Positions 10,133 through 22,400 are shown, counted from the first letter of the stretch. The stretch is 64,000 bases of DNA from Aquatica leii (GCA_035610365.1 CM069437.1:56134093-56198092), one strand, 5' to 3'. Notes: a model not told the origin generated them from the sequence alone. A program made the numbers and translations.

Positions 10133-11305
10133 AAGAAATAAATTTTGTCTTCGACACTACCTTCGAGACGATCCGTAAGTGGATGGATACTGTAGGCCTA
10201 GAGTTGGCAGAGCACAAGACTAAAGCGGTGCTCATAACTAGTAGAAAAAAGGTGAAAACCATCACATTGCAAGTCGGAAGACACGAAATCACATCCCAAA
10301 CGTATCTTCGGTACTTGGGAGTGATGATTGACGCCCGACTGAAATTCAGACAGCAAGTAGATCATGTAAGTGCCAAAACTTCGGCAGTCAGAGTAACCCT
10401 ATCACGGCTGATGCCTTATATAAGAGAACCGAAGCAAAAGAGGAGAGCATTACTGTCGTCAGTAGTCACATCAATACTCACGCATGGAATCCCTTTTTGG
10501 GTTGATGCCATTAGAACACAATCGAGAAGAACAATTGCATCGGTTTACCGATTGAGTGCGTGAAGAGGAGCTAGCGGTTTCCGCACTGTATCTGAGGACG
10601 CAGTGTGCGTTATTGCCGGGATGCTACCTATTGAAGTCCTGACAGAAGAACAAAAAGTCCTTTACCGGCAAAAAAGAACGACAACTATGAAACCCGAAGA
10701 ACTTAGAATACAAGAAAGGCAAAATAGTATACGGCGATGGCAAATACTGTGGGACAACACAACGAAGGATAGGTAGACGTACCACCTCATCCCACATGCT
10801 AATGTTTGGGTGAACCGCAAACATGGTGAGGTCAATTACTACCTCACACAGATGATATCTGGACATGGGTGCTTCCGAGCATACCTCTATCGGTTTAAAC
10901 ATAAAGATTCTCCGGACTGCCCGTCTTGTTCCGAAGTAAGTGAAGACGCGGAACACGTGTTCTTTGCGTGCCCACACTTTTATACATTACGCAGTAATTG
11001 TGAATCTGCCGTTAATGAGAAACTTCAGCCCTAATAAAAGTTATGCTCTCCTCCAAGGCTGCTTGGGAAGCAACAAGTTCATTTGCGACGGAAGTCTTAC
11101 AACAACTCCGCCGCATAGAAAGAAGACGAGCGACGAATAAAAATATGCGAAGATAAGAAGCCCTGACTTTGACCACATGACGGAAGAGCAGTAGCTAGAT
11201 CCTCCTTCCGTGAAGTAATGCCTAACGGCGGTTCCGCGGAGGAAACAGAGGCCGGTGACAGAGGATGGCTTTTTTAGTCGGTATTAGATAAAGGCATCTG
11301 AGTCC
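10131..11305 (+). mobile_element. R1-clade LINE, 5'-truncated ORF2 end and 3' UTR
   Basis: The C-terminal part of ORF2: RT thumb region WMDTVGLELAEHKTKAVL (about 10180-10230), YLGVMIDARLKF, then after stops at 10560-10563 the TVSEDAVCVIAGMLPI block (about 10588). The C-terminal zinc knuckle CPSCSEVSEDAEHVFFACPHF-type pattern (C-x2-C...H-x4-C) lies at about 10920-10980, followed by SFATEVLQQLRRIERRR (about 11080-11130). A 3' UTR with TTTTTAGTCGGTA...GAGTCCGAC runs to about 11305. Everything upstream is missing, as usual for 5' truncation at reverse transcription. Catalytic RT motifs are absent, so the copy is dead. Confidence 0.85.
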
Positions 11306-11399
11306 GACATATCCAGGCAGAACACTAAGTCCTTACGATACGCAAATGTATTTTTTTCCGCAAACCTCTTAAAAAAACACACACACCAAAAATAGAGAA

Positions 11400-11930
11400 A
11401 AAACGAAACAACTCTATAAACAAAAATAATGAAAAACAACGGAAAAGAATAACTTAACGATAAGATGGAAAAAACGATGTGGCAAATATAAAGGCACAAC
11501 AAAAGTATACATAAAAGATAGAAAACTGAACCAAAAAAATTTATCTTCTCAACCAAGCAATAACGGGTCACGGAATATTTAACACCTACTTGAAGAATAT
11601 CGGGAAACGCAAAAAGCATACATGCGTATATTGTAAAAAAAAGGCGACTCACAACACGCAATATTCATATACCCTAAATTCAACAAGAAGAAGAAAGATA
11701 CAAAAGTACTTGTAAAAGAAAACTACATGAAAACAGCGTAGCTAACTTGTTATTAGAAAAACTTGAATACTGGAACAGTATAACAAAATTGATTAAGACC
11801 GTGATAGGTAGGAAGTTAGAAAACAAAAAAGAAGCGAAAAAATAGGAAATGGAAGAGACATAAAGCGTAATAAAAGAGAGATAGCCAGACAATAACCAAG
11901 TATACATCATTCCGAAGCAATACCGTTATC
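11400..11930 (+). pseudogene. Second R1-clade LINE tail
   Basis: LLNQAITGHGIFNTYL (about 11540-11590) followed by C-x2-C of a zinc knuckle (THTCVYC-like, about 11615-11635) is the R1-clade ORF2 C-terminus again, in a separate and differently decayed copy. Downstream, a lysine-rich stretch matches the usual helix before the stop. It lies directly behind the preceding R1 tail. Confidence 0.6.
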
Positions 11931-12099
11931 TAACTACCCGAAGAAATGCAAAACGCGGTACCGAGTAAGAAAGAAAATAGATAGAAGGAGGTATTTTAGT
12001 CAGTTGGCAACTCCATTTAACCAATCTGACACTACCAGTCATCTGGCGACTGGTGCTTGTAAGCAGATTCTTTCTCCTCTCAAAAAAAAGATGTGATCT

Positions 12100-12260
12100 C
12101 TAGCATGAAACCACAGACTCCAAAAACTGCATCTACCAAGTCCCGTGTGTAAAAGAACATAGAACGCAAACGCAGAGACGAGAATCCAGCATCGCGGAGG
12201 CGAAGATCATACACAGGGAGGAACATTGGTACAAAATAAAGTTCAAAACAGAATGAGTTA
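12100..12260 (+). pseudogene. Possible Penelope-like GIY-YIG endonuclease fragment
   Basis: CIYQVPC (about 12131-12150) resembles the start of the Penelope-type GIY-YIG endonuclease (..GVYKIPC..). After frameshifts, AKIIHREEHWYKIKFK (about 12200-12248) resembles the C-terminal A.I...E.HW..R..KEA block. It lies downstream of Penelope-like RT 1 on the same strand, and a hammerhead-like motif follows within 50 bp, as expected for a terminal repeat. Short and degraded, so tentative. Confidence 0.45.
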
Positions 12261-12307
12261 TTCCATCAGATTGACGAGTGTCAAAGGCGAAATCATAGTA
12301 ATTTGGT

Positions 12308-12337
12308 CTGATGAATAGATCATTTTGACCACGAAAC
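12308..12337 (+). ncRNA. Degenerate hammerhead ribozyme motif
   Basis: CTGATGA (12308-12314) is followed 18 nt later by GAAAC (12333-12337). The sequence between can form a short, imperfect stem II (TCA/TGA core). Position at the 3' end of Penelope-like element 1 fits the known presence of hammerheads in Penelope terminal repeats. Stem II and stem III are too decayed to expect activity. Confidence 0.4.
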
Positions 12338-14330
12338 GCTGCCTTAACATAACAATATTAAAAATACTACAAACACAGGTGTTTGAACATCAAACTTCTC
12401 AATATTCCTGATCTTTGTTTTATTGTTATGTGTGTCTGTAATATATGACGAAATATAGAAAGCAATACGTTTTAAAGTGACTTGCGAGATACCGGCGTCT
12501 TGCGGAATTATAAATTTTAGTCCTAGGAACATTCAAAAAACATTTTTAAAAACAGAAGAAAATCAATTGTGTAGTAAAAACCAAGCCATGACATATAAAA
12601 CTAAGATCTGTAATCGGCGAGTTAGACCTAGACCTGCATTCAAAAAATTAAAAACAAGTTAGGTGTAGATCAGCAAAAAATCAAAAAACAAAATCGTATG
12701 TTAAAAACAGAATAAACAAAGATTACTTTGTTTTTGAAAAAAATATTTGTTAAAAAAATAAACCAAGAATGAAAACAAATTAATAGAATAAATTAAAAAC
12801 GGAGAGTAATTAATATTGACATAATAGAGGCCACTGTTACGTCAGTAACTGTTAATGGATTTGCGTAAATTTTTGTTCTTTTGCAACAGTTTAGTTTGTA
12901 TTTTATTTATAACGCTACGTAAATATATTTTTTTTCTACTTTGACTTGGTTGTTAATGTTGAATTAACATTTCTTCTTTATTACATTGTACTGGTATTTA
13001 TGTAATATACTATTTATAAATACTAATGATTTAGGTTATACCATCAAACATAAAAAATGTATATAAATGAAAGTGTACATACCAAACCAGTCATGATCTC
13101 CTAAACTCAAATTTAAACTCAGCTGAATAGTCACTATTTAATTTATACTAAACACAATAATCAACCAAAGCAACTCACTGACGTACAGTTTTTGGATGCC
13201 TATAAAAGTAAATCGTTTAACGTTAAATATACACCTTCGCACTTAGTCATCATTTACATTCATGCTTGGGAAATACGACAAAAAATTCACACAATTAAAA
13301 CAACGTCTTGCACAAATAGTTTTCAAGGTAGTAGGCACTCATTGTTGTGGAAGACGGATGCATTGATAGCCTTCTTTTTTTTTATAACGGCTTGTAGTTT
13401 ACGTGGAGGCCAATTAAATTTGGATAAAGCTTGTTTTATAGTAAAAATTCTATTTATAGTTTTATGAATGTGATTGTTTTTGTTTAAATTTACAACGAAA
13501 AAGGTTATGTCCGCACAAGTAATAATTCTGTGTAGTGATCTTTATCGTTAAAAGAAAACCACAAGACGTTTTGGAATTGAAGATTATAAGGATGTGATGG
13601 TTACGACTGTAAATGTAATAAAAGATTTTTTTTGTCGCGACAGTATTGTCATATTTCCATTAAATATTTATCATTACTAAATATGGTTAATCAAAATAAA
13701 AAGCGAATAAAAAGAAGACACATAATAGTCTTGTCTAGACGTAACTTCAAGTACGTTATTTGTTACCAACGTCTAGACAAATTTTATCATTTAAAAAACC
13801 AACATTTTTGATATGTTTTTGTCGGTTATCGTTTTGAAACTACCTCTAAGAAAAATGAAGAAGAAGGTGGGTGACAATAAGTAGTCTCAGTATACAATTA
13901 CGTTATTTTTAAGTTTTGACTTTTGTTTTTTAGGTAGTTGATATTTTATACTATGCGTTAGGATGAGTAAATTATAAGTAAATACGTGCACAAATAGTTT
14001 ACATACTACGGCAAGATGTTTTAATATTTGTGGCGCTTTCTACTTTGGCATCATAGTCTCATATGTTCTCTATTGCTACGCCACTGTATCTAAATTGACG
14101 ACACAGCGTGAACTTCTAATATAACGATGCCTGTATAATATTATTTTGAAATATGAAAAACTAAACATTTCTCGTCTCACTTATTGTTTGATACCGTTTT
14201 TTTTATTGTTATTAATCATAAACCCGAATGTGCATATTTAGCATTGAAATCTCTTCTAACAAAAATTATTTATATTTATGAAGTTTACGTTTCAAAGTCT
14301 TTTGAATTAGAAAAATGTATTTTTGACAAA
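12338..14330. other. Long AT-rich spacer
   Basis: No coding relic that I can name. It contains one clean inverted repeat (13731-13780) and a minus-strand stretch at about 13340-13440 that looks weakly coding but has no recognisable homology. Confidence 0.5.
13731..13780. repeat. Inverted repeat (hairpin)
   Basis: TTGTCTAGACGT at 13731-13742 is the exact complement of ACGTCTAGACAA at 13769-13780, with GTAAC/GTTAC pairing further in. Each arm also contains the palindrome GTCTAGAC. Function unknown. Confidence 0.7.
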
Positions 14331-14334
14331 AAAA

Positions 14335-14715
14335 GGTTTGGTGTGTGTGTGAACCAGAAGTCCTAGTAACTTGAAATTTGGTATGGAGCTCTCGGTTCTA
14401 TTAAAATATGGCTCTGATAAAGAAACCGGAAGTTTTTTTTTTATATAATTTTGTACTTATTTAAATTATACGAATTATTTTTACAGTTTCTTATAAAAAT
14501 AATTCATCCTAACAATTTATTCAAATTAAAATTTTTTCTAACGTTAAAAGTTTATTAGATATTTGATTTATAATTTAAGGTAAATTTCATATATAATCTA
14601 GGTTCGAATCCTGTCTACGATGATTTTTTTTAGAAAAAAATTCCATATCTTGAAGGAAAAGCAAGATACGTTAAAAATAACAATTTGTCTCTATATTCTT
14701 TTGACTTGCATGTTT
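14335..14715 (+). repeat. Dispersed repeat, copy B
   Basis: Inverted partner of 9690-10130. It carries a GT run, AGTCCTAGTAACTTGAAAT, an AT-rich middle part, box B-like GGTTCGAATCC (14602-14612) and CATATCTTGAAGG. The box B is conserved in both copies, so a pol III-type element is possible, but no box A was found. Confidence 0.6.
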
Positions 14716-15105
14716 TTCTTCAATTTGAAAATAAAAAATATGTGGAAATTCCTTATAGAAAAGTTGTGACCACATCAGTACTTTTATGTGTTGTCTACTA
14801 AGATATTAGAAAATAATAGAGATTTTGGTTTTTTCACGTAGTCCCGCTAGTTTCTGTTTTAGCAGGGTGTACAGGATTTCTCTGCGGAGGTAGCACCATT
14901 TGCTCAAAATCGGTTGCATCACTAGGGACAGATCTCCGGTCCCGCCTGGCTCTCACTTATGGCTCCAAGCGCCATACTCCGGTAAACTGCATCGATCTGC
15001 AGGCTAAACTAAGTGAGAGTAAAAGACGATAAGACAATGGACATGGATGCTGGCTAGGGTCAAAGCCAAAGCTTTACATATACTGACACGACGCCGAGCG
15101 TAATA

Positions 15106-15645
15106 TTGACCTATTCACTCGAAACCCTAAAAAGATCAAGCAAGAAGAGAAAAATTAACTTAAACCCTACATCGATTGCCAAAATACTTAGCATATTAAA
15201 AAGCTTTAAAGAAAAGATGGAAGACCTGGCTAAATTCTGCCAGAATAACAACAATGTCCACAAAGAAATTAAAAAAATGGCATCAGAATAGCTATCCATA
15301 GCAAAAAGAGCCATAAAAGAAAATATGAGAAATCATGAACGCATGGAAGAAAAGGAGAAAGAAGTAGTAAAATACCAGGATCTTCTAGAAAGATCAAAAA
15401 CTATCAAAACAGCAATCTGCAGAAACTGCCAAAAACAAAAATAAACGACACAATACATAAATCAACTTAAACAAAGCCATGGAGAAATGCATGAAGACAC
15501 TCGAAGGCAGTAACAGCTTAGAGGACTGGGGAGAAGTATCAAGAATCAAATCAAGAATGAAGAAGCAGTAAAAACTCTGCAGGAAACAATTAAAGCAAAA
15601 GAAACTCATTCTCTAAACATTACAGAGGCCGGTAAATAATCCCAA
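15106..15645 (+). pseudogene. R1-type ORF1 N-terminal part, broken
   Basis: Lysine/glutamate-rich, probably coiled-coil sequence (LKRSSKKRKIN..., SILKSFKEKMEDLAKF) with stops at 15288 and 15442 and frameshifts. It precedes the zinc-knuckle frame as expected for the N-terminal part of a gag-like LINE ORF1. Confidence 0.6.
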
Positions 15646-16587
15646 ATGGAAACTATACACTTGAGGGGTTTAGATGCTCTAGTGAGCAAAGAAGAAGTAA
15701 TTGCTGCCATAGAAGCAAAATTAGGTGCCGCTCCAGGCCAACCCATTAAAATTGGCAAATTAAGACCTAACGCAAACGACACACTGGTGATGAGTAAAGA
15801 GATAGCCGACAAACTTCTAGAAGAAAAACAGATAAGAGTCGGGATGGTTCGATGCAAACTTGAAAAACATGTAAAAATGGAAAGATGTGTTAAGTGCTGG
15901 TCTTATAATCATAGGGCAAGAGACTGCGATGGTCCAGACAGACCTGGTAGATGCTATGCATGTGGACAGGAAGGACATTCTGCAAAAATATGTAAAAACG
16001 AGGCATTCTATATAGTTTGCAACAAGAACAGTCGTAAAGCCGGTAGCGGTAAATGTATCGTCTTTCGAAGGTCATTATTGCAGGCAAAAAAAGATATATT
16101 ATATCAAACGCCAGAAGAAATAGACCTATCAATGTTAGTAATACAACTTAACGCGAACAGGAGCAAAGCGGCACACGACATGGTTACCCTTCTGGCAAAA
16201 CTGACCAGACTCTATGCCATTAAGCTATGGATGGAACAAAATAACTTAGAAATTGTTGTAGAAAAAACCGTAGCTAGAGTCCCTAATACAAAACGTAACA
16301 TCGGCAGCATTAAATTTAATCTCGGAGATCTCACTATTAAACCGTCGATTCAAGTAACATACCTCGGCATGGTCCTTGATAAGGGGTTGCTTTTCGGTAA
16401 ACACATCGAACATGTATGCGATAAAGCTAGAAGAACAGACAGAGCGTTGTGTAGCCTGTTACCAATTCTTCGGGGGTCAAGTTCGAATAAAAGAAGAGTT
16501 TTAGCACTTTCTACTCAATCAATTGTACTATACGGAGCACTTACGTATATGGGTAGAGGCAATGAAAATACAGCGATATCAAAATAA
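15646..16587 (+). pseudogene. Fused ORF: gag-like ORF1 joined to ORF2 RT remnant
   Basis: An open frame of 313 codons. Residues about 85-125 hold two CCHC knuckles (CVKCWSYNHRARDC and CYACGQEGHSAKIC, both C-x2-C-x4-H-x4-C); the third knuckle is degenerate (C..KAGSGKC). Residues about 165-185 read VIQLNANRSKAAHDM, the start of the R1 endonuclease. From about residue 188 the frame jumps to RT thumb sequence (IKLWMEQNNLEIVVEKT, YLGMVLDKGLLFG). The junction near 16205 removes most of ORF2, yet the frame stays open. It would bind RNA at best; there is no catalytic core. Start codon chosen is simply the first ATG in frame. Confidence 0.8.
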
Positions 16588-17183
16588 GATAGGAACAACC
16601 CAAAGAATAACGGCTCTTAGAGTATGCAGTGCATACAGGACGACTTCAACAGCCGCAGTAATGATAGTAGCTGGATTAATACCAATCCACCTTACAGCCA
16701 ATGAAAGAAAGCGCTACTCCAACTAGCGACAAGACACGAATAAGATAGATAAGATAAAAGAGAGAAACATTACGTATAATGAATGGATACTACAACAACG
16801 GATGGGTACATCGGTTAATCCCAAAAATAGAAAGCTGGTTAGAAAGAAAACATGGCCAGGTGTCTTTTCATTTGACACAGTGTCTAACAGACCATGGAGT
16901 ATTCTCATCATACACATACAAAATAGAAAATAAACTAGATCCAAAATGTGTCTATTGTACGGAAATAAATGACACTCCAGATCACGCAATGATTCATTGT
17001 AAAAAATGGGAAAATGAGAGACACACGCTATCAAAAACTCTAAACGGCCAAAAAGTGATGCCAGAAAATATGGTAGAGTTTATGATTGAAAATAAAAATA
17101 ATTGGGAAGTGATAAAAAGCTACCTGGAAAGAATCATGCAAGAGAAAGTACAAGATGAGTTACGCACAGAAAATGTACAGTAA
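16588..17183 (+). pseudogene. R1-type ORF2 C-terminus
   Basis: After a stop and frameshift the R1 C-terminal sequence continues. The frame at 16779-17183 contains ESWLERKHGQVSFHLTQ, LTDHGVF, and the zinc knuckle C-x2-C-x7-H-x4-C (CVYCTEINDTPDHAMIHC). It is the DNA/RNA-binding tail of ORF2 and is fairly well preserved. Confidence 0.85.
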
Positions 17184-17350
17184 AACAAAAAACTAGAAAA
17201 TACCTGTAGATGGTTATGCCGAAAAAGCGACAACTCTACAGCGTAGAAGCATACGGAGAGGTTTTGGCCGGTAGGCATGCCCAAGAGGGTATGAGTCCGG
17301 CACTACCCTACATCAGGGTGAACATGAGTTTTTTCTCTTCGCAAAAAAAA

Positions 17351-17739
17351 GGTTTCCTGTATTGGGAAGTTTTTTGTTTTTGTTTTTAATGGTGTTTTAA
17401 TTAGATTTCGCAAAAAAAATAGTTTTGCCAAGTTTATAATACTTTCGTTGGCGTTCGCAAACAGTTAATCAAATTTTATTTGTCAGAATTGTTATCGCAC
17501 ATATAGCATTGCATCAGTTTCATCGTAACGCCCGTTTTTGTTGGTAGCGTGGTGTCGATGTTAGCTTATTTCACAATAATCAAATTTTTGGTTAAGTTCT
17601 GTTACAAATAAGCAAAGTATTAGTAAAAAACCGACTGAACTCGCTACAAAAACCCCTTTAAAACCGCTTCTAGTTATAAAATTTGCTCCAAACTAACCTA
17701 GGCTGCTGCCGTAGAAGCAACATTAACAATTACCATTAA
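17351..17739. other. Spacer, nothing recognised
   Basis: AT-rich sequence between the R1 3' end and the jockey relic. No feature identified. Confidence 0.4.
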
Positions 17740-19440
17740 AAAACAACATGAAAGATATTCTACGACAATTAAAAGAAAAATACCGAAAAAAGGCGATTCA
17801 GGCGTATATGGCAAAACACAAGATCCGATAAAAATGATATAATCAAGCGACATCAGAACTAAAAACACTTATCAAAAACCTAAAAAAGACCTAAAAAACC
17901 TATAAAGATTTTTCAAATATTAAAACCTGAGTACAACAAGTAACATTAATTATTCTCTCTGGGCAGGAGCTAAGAAAATAAAAGTTCAAAACAAACACTT
18001 TTCTCTCCTGTAAAATCCAGACAATACATGGGTGCGCACCAACTCGGAAAAAACGGAATTAAGCGACGTTAACACCTGGAGAGCGTCTCCATATACCATT
18101 ATCCTAAAAGAGGAAGCAAAAGTACAAGAGTACTTAAAAACACGATATCAACTAACACTACCCATGAATTGCTTCACCATAAAATAAATTAAAAACATGA
18201 TTACATACAACCTAAATCCCAAGAAGATTCCAGGCTTTTACATAATTACCGGGAAACCAGTTAAAGAATTAACACGCAAAGGCCTAGTGATCCCAATACA
18301 TTTCAGAGACCTGGACTAAGTACTTCCCAGTACAGTAAAAATTAACGGAAGTAATACAAATCTTTAAACATGGCAAACTTGCAAATGAAGATATCTTTTA
18401 CAGACCTATCAGTTTACTGCTTGTACTAAAAAAAATCTTGGAAAAACTGTAGACAAAAATACTAATATCTATAACATAATTCCAAAGAACCTATTCGGAT
18501 TTCGGAAAGATAACTTTACAGTTCGACAAGTTCGCCGTATTGTTACTAACATAAATTAAGCTTTCGAAGAAAAACAATACTGCACAGCGGTTCTTCTTAA
18601 CAAGATCTTAGATCTTTGACAATGTGTAGTGTATAGACCTCCTAGACAGATTTAAAAAAAATCTACTTCACTTACACTTACATTATTCTTATCATTGATT
18701 CTTATATTCTATTTAGAGGAACGATACTTTCTACTAAAGTTTGGCTAACACCAAACTAATCTTCACTCAACACATTCAAGTGTATCACAGGGTAATGGGC
18801 TTGGCTCGATTTTATACTTAGTATACGCTGCAAACGTTCAACAAATCAGCATTCTCATACTGCCACTTTTGCAGACCACAAGAGACACACATTCAGCTAT
18901 AGCTGCTAAACTCTTTCAACAAAGCTTCCACTAAATAATTCAATGAACAAAACAATTCAATTCAATGAAACCAAATCTTTCCACAGCACGTTCGCCAAAT
19001 GTAAACTCAATATCATCATCAATCTACGTAAGCAACATCCCGCTAACAGAATTAAATGAAGTAAAATATTTTGGCCTACATCTCGATAAAAGCTTCATAT
19101 ATAGAATAAACACAAACGAGTGAGCATCATGTTTAGTAATCACTACTGGCTCCTTGGCACAAAATCCAAACTATCTTTAACAAGTAAACTTCTCGTCTAC
19201 AACATAATTTTCAAACTTATGGGGATATATGGTATACGCTTATGGGTACAATAGTTAACTCTAATATGCATCTGGTTTAAACCAAATTCTGCTATTAAAG
19301 CCATGAAACTGTTGCAAAAAATGAAGTAAATAAATGTCCCACCTTCACAGTTAGTGCTAGTACCCTACAAGCTTAAAAAGATATGCATCAATTATTCTTT
19401 TAGCACTGGTTGAGGCACAAATGATTTTAGAATTGTAGAG
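17740..19440 (+). pseudogene. Jockey-clade LINE ORF2 relic
   Basis: Heavily broken plus-strand RT. Recognisable blocks: VIQIFKHGK...YRPISLL (about 18345-18420; family VI.I.KPGK...YRPISLL), IPKNLFGFRK (about 18480-18510), SVSQGNGLGSILYLVY (about 18780-18830, normally GVPQGSVLGP), VKYFGLHLDK (about 19055-19090) and NHYWLLGTKSKLSL (about 19135-19180). The endonuclease is not recognisable. The block order and spacing are those of jockey-clade elements; there is no intact reading frame. Confidence 0.75.
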
Positions 19441-22400
19441 CAGTCGCTTATGTTTTTATTTGAGATTTGCTACAGACTAGTAACCGCAATTTTACTTGTT
19501 CACATAACCGTTTAAGTGAAAATTTGTTGTATGACTGAATACATTGTTTTCGAAATTAACAAACTCTTCATACTGATCCGTTTGAAAATTAAGTCTTTGA
19601 GCATAGTCAGTTCTTTCCAATCCCTGAACAAGATTTAAGATGTATTTGCAAATTCGGATAGCCACGCCAGTGTGCACTAAGTGTATCGTATCTAATTAGC
19701 AACTTGTACTAGAGACCGTGATTGTTTGATACATTGCTTGAGATCAGTGATAGTAACTCTGAAAACGAACTGCAAGTGTTATCACAAAATGATAGTAATG
19801 GCACACTAAAAATTACTAATTTTGTAGATATTCTAGTGGAGTTTGACGATAAGACTGTGAGAATTTGTAAAACAATATAGAGATTAAACTAACAATACTG
19901 AACTCTAATTCTGGATGCACAGTGACTCTGTATTTTTCCCAGATAAATTGCTTGTTTGTGTTTTCCCATTTTATTACCTACATTTTACTCAAATTTAAAC
20001 ACCAAATTTTGCCGCCGCGCTCTAGCAATGCAGCGCAATGACATAACGGCACCGTATTTGTGCAATTTTGGTGTGCACCAACGCTGAGCAATCATAGATT
20101 TTAAATTTTGATTCGAACGATTTAATGTTATTTCGAATGATGTTTGAATGAGGTGCACTTTTTTATTATTTAAATAAGCACGATATAAACCTCAGATTTT
20201 TCACCAAATGCAGCAATTAGATGGATAATGTTGTTTCCGCAATCTTTGTCTCGTGTGAAAAAATTGCAAAACCTTCAAAATTTTCTTCGGATAAAGATTT
20301 GTTTGTAGCTCACTGCATCACATAAAATTAAGTTTAAAATAAAGTGAAAATAACTTTAAAAGTTTCTCTGCTTGTAGGTAACGTGAACGTATTCAGATAT
20401 CAATTAAAGCATTATGTAGACTACCAAAATGTTTTGGAGTTAACAAGTAAATTCCGTTGAGCAATGTAGGTATATGGCGTGCAAAAATTTTATGTTTTTT
20501 AATTTTCTCATTTGAATGTGTCGTTTATACCTACATCCGAACCTGGGAAATAAGACAAGGCATTTATCGTATCACATTCACGTGCCGACTTATTTGTATT
20601 ATAAACATCAGAAAAATGCCATGTAAAAAATTAGGTTTTGCAGTTTTATCTACCTGATTTAGTTTCAAATGAAGAGTAGACTTTTCGTGAGGTTGTATTT
20701 CAACCTTTTTTTGGCTTAAATAATAGTGATTTATCGAGAGAATACTAATGCTAATTATTGTGTTTGATACAAAATCGTGTCCTTTTTTACAGATTTTGTC
20801 TTGACAGGAAAGATGTTCCCAAGATAATAATAAGATAATTTTAAATTATGGAATTGATCCATATTGAAAGTTCTCAGATGTGACTAGTTACAATAGTTTC
20901 AATGTTTTACTGTTTAAACAAACTAAAAAAAAATTACACCGATAAGAATAGTGTTAAAAAATTAATTAACAAGAACCAAAAACACATGTGCGCACTAATT
21001 CACCATCAATTAAATTGAGATTAAAATTTGACGCTTACAATTACTTAATAATTAATACCAAGTTTTCAACGACAGTCTTACAAATTTATTTTTAAAACAA
21101 TTGTACAGTACTCTTTTGCATGTTTCGATAAGTACGTACGACAAATGTATCGTTTTACTTAGAACCCGTCGTGCAAATCAACCGCTTCATGATTACTCAA
21201 TTCAAACCTATGATTGAAACCATCGCGGGTTACAAACGGGCGAACCTTTTCGCACGTTAAAACTGAATATGAAATCTTGTAGTGGGGGTTGCAACGTCAC
21301 GTGAGAATGCTCTGCTACATATGCAGCCATGGGCTCTAATAATTGTAAGCCGAACATAAAGAAATGCCTATTTAATATACCTTGGTTTGAATAATGACCA
21401 TATTAAATTAATGTTTTAGAGTATTAAAAAATAGATGATATTTATATCTTATAAATATTTTTAAATATTTTAATTCAAAATAATTTGTACCGTTTTTTTT
21501 GTTTTAATGAACGTCTGGAGACTCGCGATCTAGAGCACTTATGGGTTTTCATCTAAATCAATCTCTGTGTTTTTACCACGGTACTCTTAGTCATTGCATC
21601 AACGGATACCTCATTAAAGTTACTTAATAACTAAAAAAAGTGATTTGGATCACCAATATCGCCCTCAAATATTTCTGATTTGTTGCTACAAAAATATTTT
21701 CAATCTATTATGAATGCGGTAATGACTTTATTGAAATCTCTACTTAAGGATAGAATTAAAATTGGTCTGATGGTAATTTAAGTAACCAAAACAAGATTCT
21801 AAATCAACAAATAGATGGAAAACTTTTTATTGGCAATTTTCTATAAACCAAATTCTTTAAAATAAAAACTTCGTCATTCAGCCAATAATTATTATATTTA
21901 TATGTATTTGTAACATGTTTCGACCTTTTTAATGTTAGTTTTAGGTCATCGTCAGACTTAAATATATTAAAAAGGAACATTTTTATAAAATCGAATCCTC
22001 GTTTTGTAAATTTCGTTTATTGCACATTGCATCAATTAATCTAATACAATCAATTTTTTAAAAAAATTGTATTTTTACTGTCTAGTTTGCTACTTATCAC
22101 AAAGTTTTTGCAGTCATTAGATACGTATAGAGTTCAACTTTATCGTTACTATTCAGAACCAAGCTAATCATTGTTATCAAATTTACTGAACAAACAATAC
22201 GATTAGCTCCTGTATATAGGCAACCAACAATCTTCCAACACCACCTTAACAAATAAAATGTTAGTAGCGTACACGACAACTTTTAAGAAATATTTGACTT
22301 ATTGGAAAAATAATTGAACACAGGTACAATTCGTGGTAAACAAACACGGTACAGTTTTGCATGGTGAACGGAGAATGTGTTAGCGTAGAATAGTTATTGA

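Larger units (their letters stand above)
14850..17350 (+). mobile_element. R1-clade LINE with 5' region, gag-like ORF1 and internal deletion
   Basis: Contains a GC-richer 5' region (about 14850-15060), a lysine-rich N-terminal ORF1 with stops (15106-15640), ORF1 zinc knuckles, the very start of the ORF2 endonuclease, and then directly the RT 3' region, C-terminal zinc knuckle and 3' UTR (ending about 17340 in a TTTTTTCTCTTCG and A-run). Most of the endonuclease and all RT catalytic motifs are missing, so it is an internally deleted, non-autonomous copy. Neighbouring jockey LINE sequence follows on the same strand. Confidence 0.85.

Noticed and set aside
11284-11661. Minus-strand open frame of 125 codons, membrane-like
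   Set aside because: Antisense to the second R1-clade tail, whose plus-strand zinc-knuckle homology explains the sequence.
13340-13445. Minus-strand coding-like stretch (SKFNWPPRKLQAVIKKKKA)
   Set aside because: Only about 30 residues before stops, partly from an A-run, and no family recognised.
13192-13467. Possible homology between the frames at 13192-13467 and 20457-20657 (WEIRQ motif)
   Set aside because: Shared identity is limited to a few residues and short DNA blocks; not enough to call a gene or repeat family.
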